Source of the DNA: an uncultured Eubacteriales bacterium | GTDB lineage: Bacteria > Bacillota > Clostridia > Christensenellales > Aristaeellaceae | DNA: 10,191 nucleotides | Assembly (NCBI GenBank): GCA_900548125.1 | Contig: URJN01000058.1 | Span: 1-10,191 of the forward strand | Reading direction: 5' to 3' | In this document: positions 6,722-10,191 of the stretch, in pieces | Numbering within the stretch: position 1 is the stretch's first letter | How the letters are laid out: each line of letters opens with the position of its first letter | The notes under the pieces: generated by a model | Told to the model about the DNA's origin: nothing | The model's database searches: none | Seen by the model: the letters and a program-made list of their open reading frames with translations, nothing else | Program-made: the position numbers and the translations under genes

Positions 6722-7588
6722 ATGAAACCGACGATTCATTTAAAGCGCCGCCACATCCTCATTCGCCTGCTGCTTTCGCTCACGGCGGTGATCATCCTGC
6801 TGCCCATCGTCATCACGGCGCTGTATTCGTTTTTTTCGCCCGATGAGATCAAGGCGTTTATGGATACGCGCAACAGCTATGACGCGGCGCAGTTCATGGA
6901 AATCAAGCTGTCGCCGAATATGTTCTCCCTCAGCCAGTATTACAAGATACTCATCGAGGACATGACCATTCTGCGCTATTTCGTCAATTCCGCCATGTAT
7001 ACCGGCGCGATTCTGCTGGGGCAGGCGCTGTTTATTCCGGCGATGGCGTATGCGCTCTCCCGATTCAGGTTTCCCGGAAGGGATGCGCTGTTTTTCGTCA
7101 TCATCATGCTGATGCTCCTGCCGTTTCAGGTCACGATGGTGCCTAACGTCATCACGCTTCGGGCGATGGGGCTGCTGGATACGGTCTGGTCGGTCATTCT
7201 GCCGATGACGGTTGCGCCGTTTTACATTTTCCTTCTGCGGCAGTACATGGTCGGCTTGCCGAACGATATGATTGAGGCGGCGCAGATTGACGGCGCGGGC
7301 ACGCTCAGGTGCTTTGTGCATGTGGTGATGCCGGTCTGCCAGCCCATTTTGGGCGCGGCGATTGCGCTGTCGTTTGCGGATTGCTGGAATCTGGTCGAGC
7401 AGCCGCTCACCTATCTGACGACGCATACGGAGCTTTATCCGCTGTCCGTCGCGTTCAACCAGCTGACTCAGAAAAGCACGGGCGTGGAGTTCGCGGGCGC
7501 GGCGCTGTATACACTGCCGGCACTGTTCATCTATCTGTTCTTCCAGAACGATATTCTGGAAGGCGTACAGCTGACGGAGCTGAAATAG
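6722..7588 (+). CDS. ABC transporter permease, MalG/UgpE type
   Basis: This 288-residue membrane protein is the second importer permease and should heterodimerise with the preceding one. A basic N-terminus (KRRH) is followed by a hydrophobic segment at about 12-38. The EAA loop is well conserved at 185-204 (EAAQIDGAGTLRCFVHVVMP). Other family-typical sequence includes AYALSRFRFPGRDALFF and FQVTMVPNVITLRAMGLLDT. It has an AGGAGG site at 6711-6716, 5 nt before the ATG, overlapping the previous stop. Its intact EAA loop means the complex still needs a MalK/UgpC/MsmX-type ATPase, which is not encoded in this window. Confidence 0.93.
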   Translation: MKPTIHLKRRHILIRLLLSLTAVIILLPIVITALYSFFSPDEIKAFMDTRNSYDAAQFMEIKLSPNMFSLSQYYKILIEDMTILRYFVNSAMYTGAILLGQALFIPAMAYALSRFRFPGRDALFFVIIMLMLLPFQVTMVPNVITLRAMGLLDTVWSVILPMTVAPFYIFLLRQYMVGLPNDMIEAAQIDGAGTLRCFVHVVMPVCQPILGAAIALSFADCWNLVEQPLTYLTTHTELYPLSVAFNQLTQKSTGVEFAGAALYTLPALFIYLFFQNDILEGVQLTELK

Positions 7589-7606
7589 AATAACGAGGAA
7601 GAAACG

Positions 7607-8947
7607 ATGAAAAAATTTGCCATCAAGGGACTTGTGGCGCTGGCGGCGGTGGTCGCCCTGAGCATGTTCTTTTCCGGCACAATCAAAACGATATCGACCG
7701 CGAAGGTCAAGCTGGTGACAGCCAAGCAGGGCAAGCTGGAGGAGGAAATCAAGCTGAGCGGACAGCTCACGTTTCCCGAAAAGGAAGACGTCAAGCTCGA
7801 GCTTTCCTCCGACCAGAGCGTGACGATCAAGCGCGTCCGCGTCGCCAAGGGGCGCAGAATCAGCGCGGGCGACGTGCTTTTTGAAGCGGAAGTGTCCGGC
7901 TACGACAAGGAAATGGAATCCCTGCGCGGCGATTACGATGCTGCGCAGAAGAAACTGCTGGAGCTGGAACGCAAGAACGGCGACCTGCGGCTCAAGCGCA
8001 CGGAGGAAATCTGGATTGAGGCTTACGACGCGCTTGGCAAAAGCAAGGACGAGCTGGCGCAGGCGCAGACCAATCTGGAAGTGGCGGCAAAGCTGGCGGG
8101 CGTAAAGCTCATCGACGGCGGGCTGCCGGAGAGCGCGGCGGATAACCAGCAGCTGATTGACCTCTATCAGGCAGTCATCGACGCGCAGACCGCGCAGGCG
8201 GAGGCGCAGAAGAAATTCAACAACGCCAATCGGCTGGGCATCAGCGAGGATGTGCTCAACTACATCACCGAGAGCCGCGAACTGAAGGATAAGCTCGCCC
8301 AAACGCAGGAGAAGATCGCCGAGCTGGATGTTCTGGCGCAGCAGGTGAGCGAGGTTAAGGCGGCGCACGACGGCTATGTGGTTGAAATCAACGTCAAGGC
8401 GGGCGACGCTTATGACGGAAAGACCGCCGCAATCGTTCTCAGCGCGGAGGGGAGCGAACCCGTTCTGCGTGCGGACACGAGCAAGGTCGAGCGGACGATT
8501 GAAAAGGGCACGCAGGTGACAATCAAGCGCGACAGCGGCAAGACGCTCACCAAGAAGGTGACCGACGCGGGCGTGGACGACGAGGGCAAAAAGTACGTCG
8601 ATATCAAGCTGAGCGACAAGGACGTGACCACCCTCGGCGGCGGCTCGGCTCTGCTGGCTTCGCCCGTTGAGATGACGGCGAGCTACCGCGCCGGCACCTC
8701 GACGACGCTGCTTCCCGCAAGCGCAGTCCGCGGAAGCGGGGACAGCCGCTATGTCTATCTGGTCAGCGAGGAAAACAATGCGCTGGGTCAGCGCGTGCTC
8801 AAGGTCAAAAAGCAGGATGTGAAGGTGCTTGCCGAGGTCGGCAGCACGGTTTCGCTTGAGGACGATTTGAGCCGTCAGCGCGTGGCGTATATGGAGGATC
8901 GTTCCATCAGCGATGGGTCTGAGGTCATGGTCTATGGCAACGAATAA
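7607..8947 (+). CDS. HlyD/MacA-like adaptor with coiled-coil hairpin
   Basis: This 446-residue adaptor is probably held to the membrane by a single N-terminal segment (residues 8-24) with the rest outside. The first lipoyl half is at about 68-97 (VTIKRVRVAKGRRISAGDVLFEAEV). Residues 99-248 are a helical hairpin rich in Ala, Glu, Lys and Gln with heptad-like spacing (for example DYDAAQKKLLELERKNGDL and KDKLAQTQEKIAELDVLAQQ). The second lipoyl half is at 250-280 (VKAAHDGYVVEINVKAGDAYDG). A beta-barrel and membrane-proximal domain follow (LRADTSKVERTIEKGTQVTIKR, TTLLPASAVRGSGDSRYVYL). This order is typical of adaptors for MacB-type ABC exporters. It starts 18 nt after the importer permease with a GAGGAAG site and overlaps the MacB-like permease gene by 14 nt, which strongly supports the two working together. 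Confidence 0.88.
   Translation: MKKFAIKGLVALAAVVALSMFFSGTIKTISTAKVKLVTAKQGKLEEEIKLSGQLTFPEKEDVKLELSSDQSVTIKRVRVAKGRRISAGDVLFEAEVSGYDKEMESLRGDYDAAQKKLLELERKNGDLRLKRTEEIWIEAYDALGKSKDELAQAQTNLEVAAKLAGVKLIDGGLPESAADNQQLIDLYQAVIDAQTAQAEAQKKFNNANRLGISEDVLNYITESRELKDKLAQTQEKIAELDVLAQQVSEVKAAHDGYVVEINVKAGDAYDGKTAAIVLSAEGSEPVLRADTSKVERTIEKGTQVTIKRDSGKTLTKKVTDAGVDDEGKKYVDIKLSDKDVTTLGGGSALLASPVEMTASYRAGTSTTLLPASAVRGSGDSRYVYLVSEENNALGQRVLKVKKQDVKVLAEVGSTVSLEDDLSRQRVAYMEDRSISDGSEVMVYGNE
8921..8925 (+). promoter_or_regulatory. Ribosome-binding site that sets the permease start
   Basis: GAGGT lies 8 nt before the ATG at 8934, inside the end of the adaptor gene. A longer in-frame ATG at 8913 has no comparable site upstream, so 8934 is preferred. 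Confidence 0.55.
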
Positions 8948-10121
8948 AACCGTGAAAAAGCATCGCGGCACGCTGGCTCTGCTGCTGGGCGTGCTGCTGA
9001 TGGCGGCGGGGTGCATCCTGCTGACGCGATACGGCGGGCGGCTTGAGTATATCCTGACCGCGCCTGCGGCGACGCAGGAGGGCGGCGAGCTGAACGCATT
9101 CTATGAGGATGCTCAAAAGCAGATTGCCGCCATCGCGGATTCGATTGAAGCCGGAGCGGTCGGCGCGCGGGCGCAGGGCATGACGCTCACCGCGGGCGAA
9201 AGCGGCAGCGCGGAGGCGACGGTTTACGCCGTGGGTTCGGGCTATTTCGACGTTGTTCACGAAACGCTGCTGAGCGGTCGGTTAATCAGCGAAGCCGACA
9301 TCAAGCGGAAGGAGAATGTCATCGTCATCGACGAGAGCACGGCGCTGTCCTTTTTCGCGGGCGATGATCCGATGAATGGCAAGGTCACGCTGAACGGCAT
9401 CGAGTACGAGGTCGCGGGCGTTATCAAGGGCGGCCGGCGGCTGGGCGAAACGGATGAACACGTCGCCTATATCCCCATCACGTCGGCAAGCGGCAACGCA
9501 CTGGCGATGCAGACCGTCGAAATCGTCGCCAAGACGAATGATTCCACGACGGGAAGCACCATCCTGATGCGGGATTCGCTGGAGGCGTGGCGAGGCGGCG
9601 GCAGCTTTTACAATTACGATAAGCTGACCATGGGCGCGACAATGCCCCTGCGGTGGATTGCGCTGTTTGTCGGCGCGGCATTTCTGCTGAGTTTGCTTGC
9701 CCGACTCAATGCCGCAGCGTGGGGGAGAATCTGCTTTTACGCCGAACAGCTTAAAACGCGCTATGCGCGGGACATGATCGGGGGCATGGCGGCAAGCGTG
9801 CTGCTCTGCCTGCTGGGCTATGCGGCGTTGGCGGGCGCGGCGTTTCTGCTGGCTCAGTTCGTGATTGCGCCGCTGTACGTCTTTACGGAGTGGGTTCCGG
9901 AGGTCGTGGTGGAGCTGAAGTCCGTGACCAGCCGCTTCTGGTCGCTCAACCGCACGAATTCCGCCGCCGTTCGTCTGGTCAGCCGCGCATACTGCGTGAC
10001 GGAGACCGGACAGGGGCTTCTGCGCTGGGGCACGATTGCGTCGCTGCTCGGCATAGCGATGAATGGCATTCCGTTTTTCTGCCGGAAGGTCGAAATGCCG
10101 AACATGAACAAGGAAAGATAA
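8934..10121 (+). CDS. MacB/FtsX-like ABC transporter permease
   Basis: From the chosen start this is a 395-residue protein; the alternative ATG at 8913 would add seven residues. It has the MacB topology: a first membrane segment at about 12-32, a large extracytoplasmic domain at about 35-235, then three membrane segments near 241-259, 281-305 and 366-386. The outer domain carries recognisable MacB periplasmic-core sequence (GYFDVVHETLLSGRLISEADI, VIVIDESTALSFFAGDDPMNGK, then GIEYEVAGVIKGG). The FtsX-like C-terminal part is diverged from common members, so that end is assigned mainly by topology. No ATP-binding domain is fused and none is adjacent. The overlap with the adaptor gene suggests a tripartite-like export or mechanotransmission complex. 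Substrate is unknown. AAGC at the end of the first hydrophobic stretch is not taken as a lipobox because the hydrophobic run continues past it. Confidence 0.82.
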   Translation: MATNKTVKKHRGTLALLLGVLLMAAGCILLTRYGGRLEYILTAPAATQEGGELNAFYEDAQKQIAAIADSIEAGAVGARAQGMTLTAGESGSAEATVYAVGSGYFDVVHETLLSGRLISEADIKRKENVIVIDESTALSFFAGDDPMNGKVTLNGIEYEVAGVIKGGRRLGETDEHVAYIPITSASGNALAMQTVEIVAKTNDSTTGSTILMRDSLEAWRGGGSFYNYDKLTMGATMPLRWIALFVGAAFLLSLLARLNAAAWGRICFYAEQLKTRYARDMIGGMAASVLLCLLGYAALAGAAFLLAQFVIAPLYVFTEWVPEVVVELKSVTSRFWSLNRTNSAAVRLVSRAYCVTETGQGLLRWGTIASLLGIAMNGIPFFCRKVEMPNMNKER

Positions 10122-10142
10122 GACGCTTCTGAAAGCATCAGC

Positions 10143-10191
10143 CCCGCATTCTGCATCAGTACGCCGCCTGAGCGTGCTTGCAGAATGCGGG
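10143..10191 (+). terminator. Long hairpin after the operon, probable terminator
   Basis: CCCGCATTCTGCA at 10143-10155 pairs perfectly with TGCAGAATGCGGG at 10179-10191. After a 2-nt bulge the stem continues, AGTACGC with GCGTGCT including one G-T pair, closing on a loop of about 7 nt. The hairpin begins 21 nt after the last stop codon. The window ends at the base of the stem, so a following T tract cannot be seen. It could instead be a dispersed palindromic repeat. Confidence 0.5.

Noticed and set aside
8913..8933. Earlier ATG for the MacB-like permease
   Set aside because: No Shine-Dalgarno sequence precedes it, whereas the ATG at 8934 has GAGGT at proper spacing and gives a basic N-terminus before the membrane segment.
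6740..9016. 758-residue minus-strand open frame spanning two convincing + strand genes
   Set aside because: It runs opposite the MalG-type permease and the HlyD-like adaptor, crosses their intergenic gap and has Arg/His-rich shadow composition with no domain features.
1..10191. CRISPR array, tRNA or rRNA genes
   Set aside because: No regularly spaced identical repeats with unique spacers are present; the only tandem arrays are in-frame coding repeats. No tRNA- or rRNA-like sequence was recognised.

Overview
The window looks like a chromosomal stretch from a Gram-positive anaerobe of the class Clostridia, probably an uncultured gut lineage. The grounds are strong AGGAGG-type ribosome-binding sites, fairly GC-rich coding DNA, secreted and membrane transport proteins of Firmicutes type, and a stem-loop-rich intergenic element (3383-3515) that resembles interspersed repeats I remember from gut clostridial genomes. 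The taxonomic call is inference. All real genes are on the + strand.

Layout: (1) 3-116, a possible 3' end of an upstream gene. (2) 120-237, an extended -10 promoter and a leader of about 100 nt. (3) 238-2298, a secreted 686-residue protein with two Pro/Thr-rich repeat arrays, an Ig-like central part and an unrecognised C-terminal domain. It overlaps by 4 nt with (4) 2295-3383, a secreted HlyD-like adaptor without a coiled-coil hairpin. (5) 3383-3515, a MITE-like element made of four hairpins inside imperfect terminal inverted repeats. (6) 3535-7588, a sugar-type ABC importer set: an unusually long solute-binding protein with an apparent N-terminal beta-propeller, then two MalF/MalG-type permeases. 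(7) 7607-8947, a membrane-anchored HlyD/MacA-like adaptor with a coiled-coil hairpin. (8) 8934-10121, a MacB/FtsX-like permease. (9) 10143-10191, a long hairpin at the window edge, possibly the operon terminator.

The five genes from 3535 to 10121 are spaced by 6, 10 and 18 nt and then overlap by 14 nt, so they are very probably one operon. The first two genes are translationally coupled and may belong to the same unit, now interrupted by the repeat element. No ATP-binding subunit is visible for either the importer or the MacB-like permease, so each must borrow an ATPase encoded elsewhere, or the parts form an unconventional assembly. The strongest leads are this ATPase-less mix of importer and exporter parts, the propeller/solute-binding fusion, the repeat-rich surface protein paired with a hairpin-less adaptor, and the structured intergenic element.
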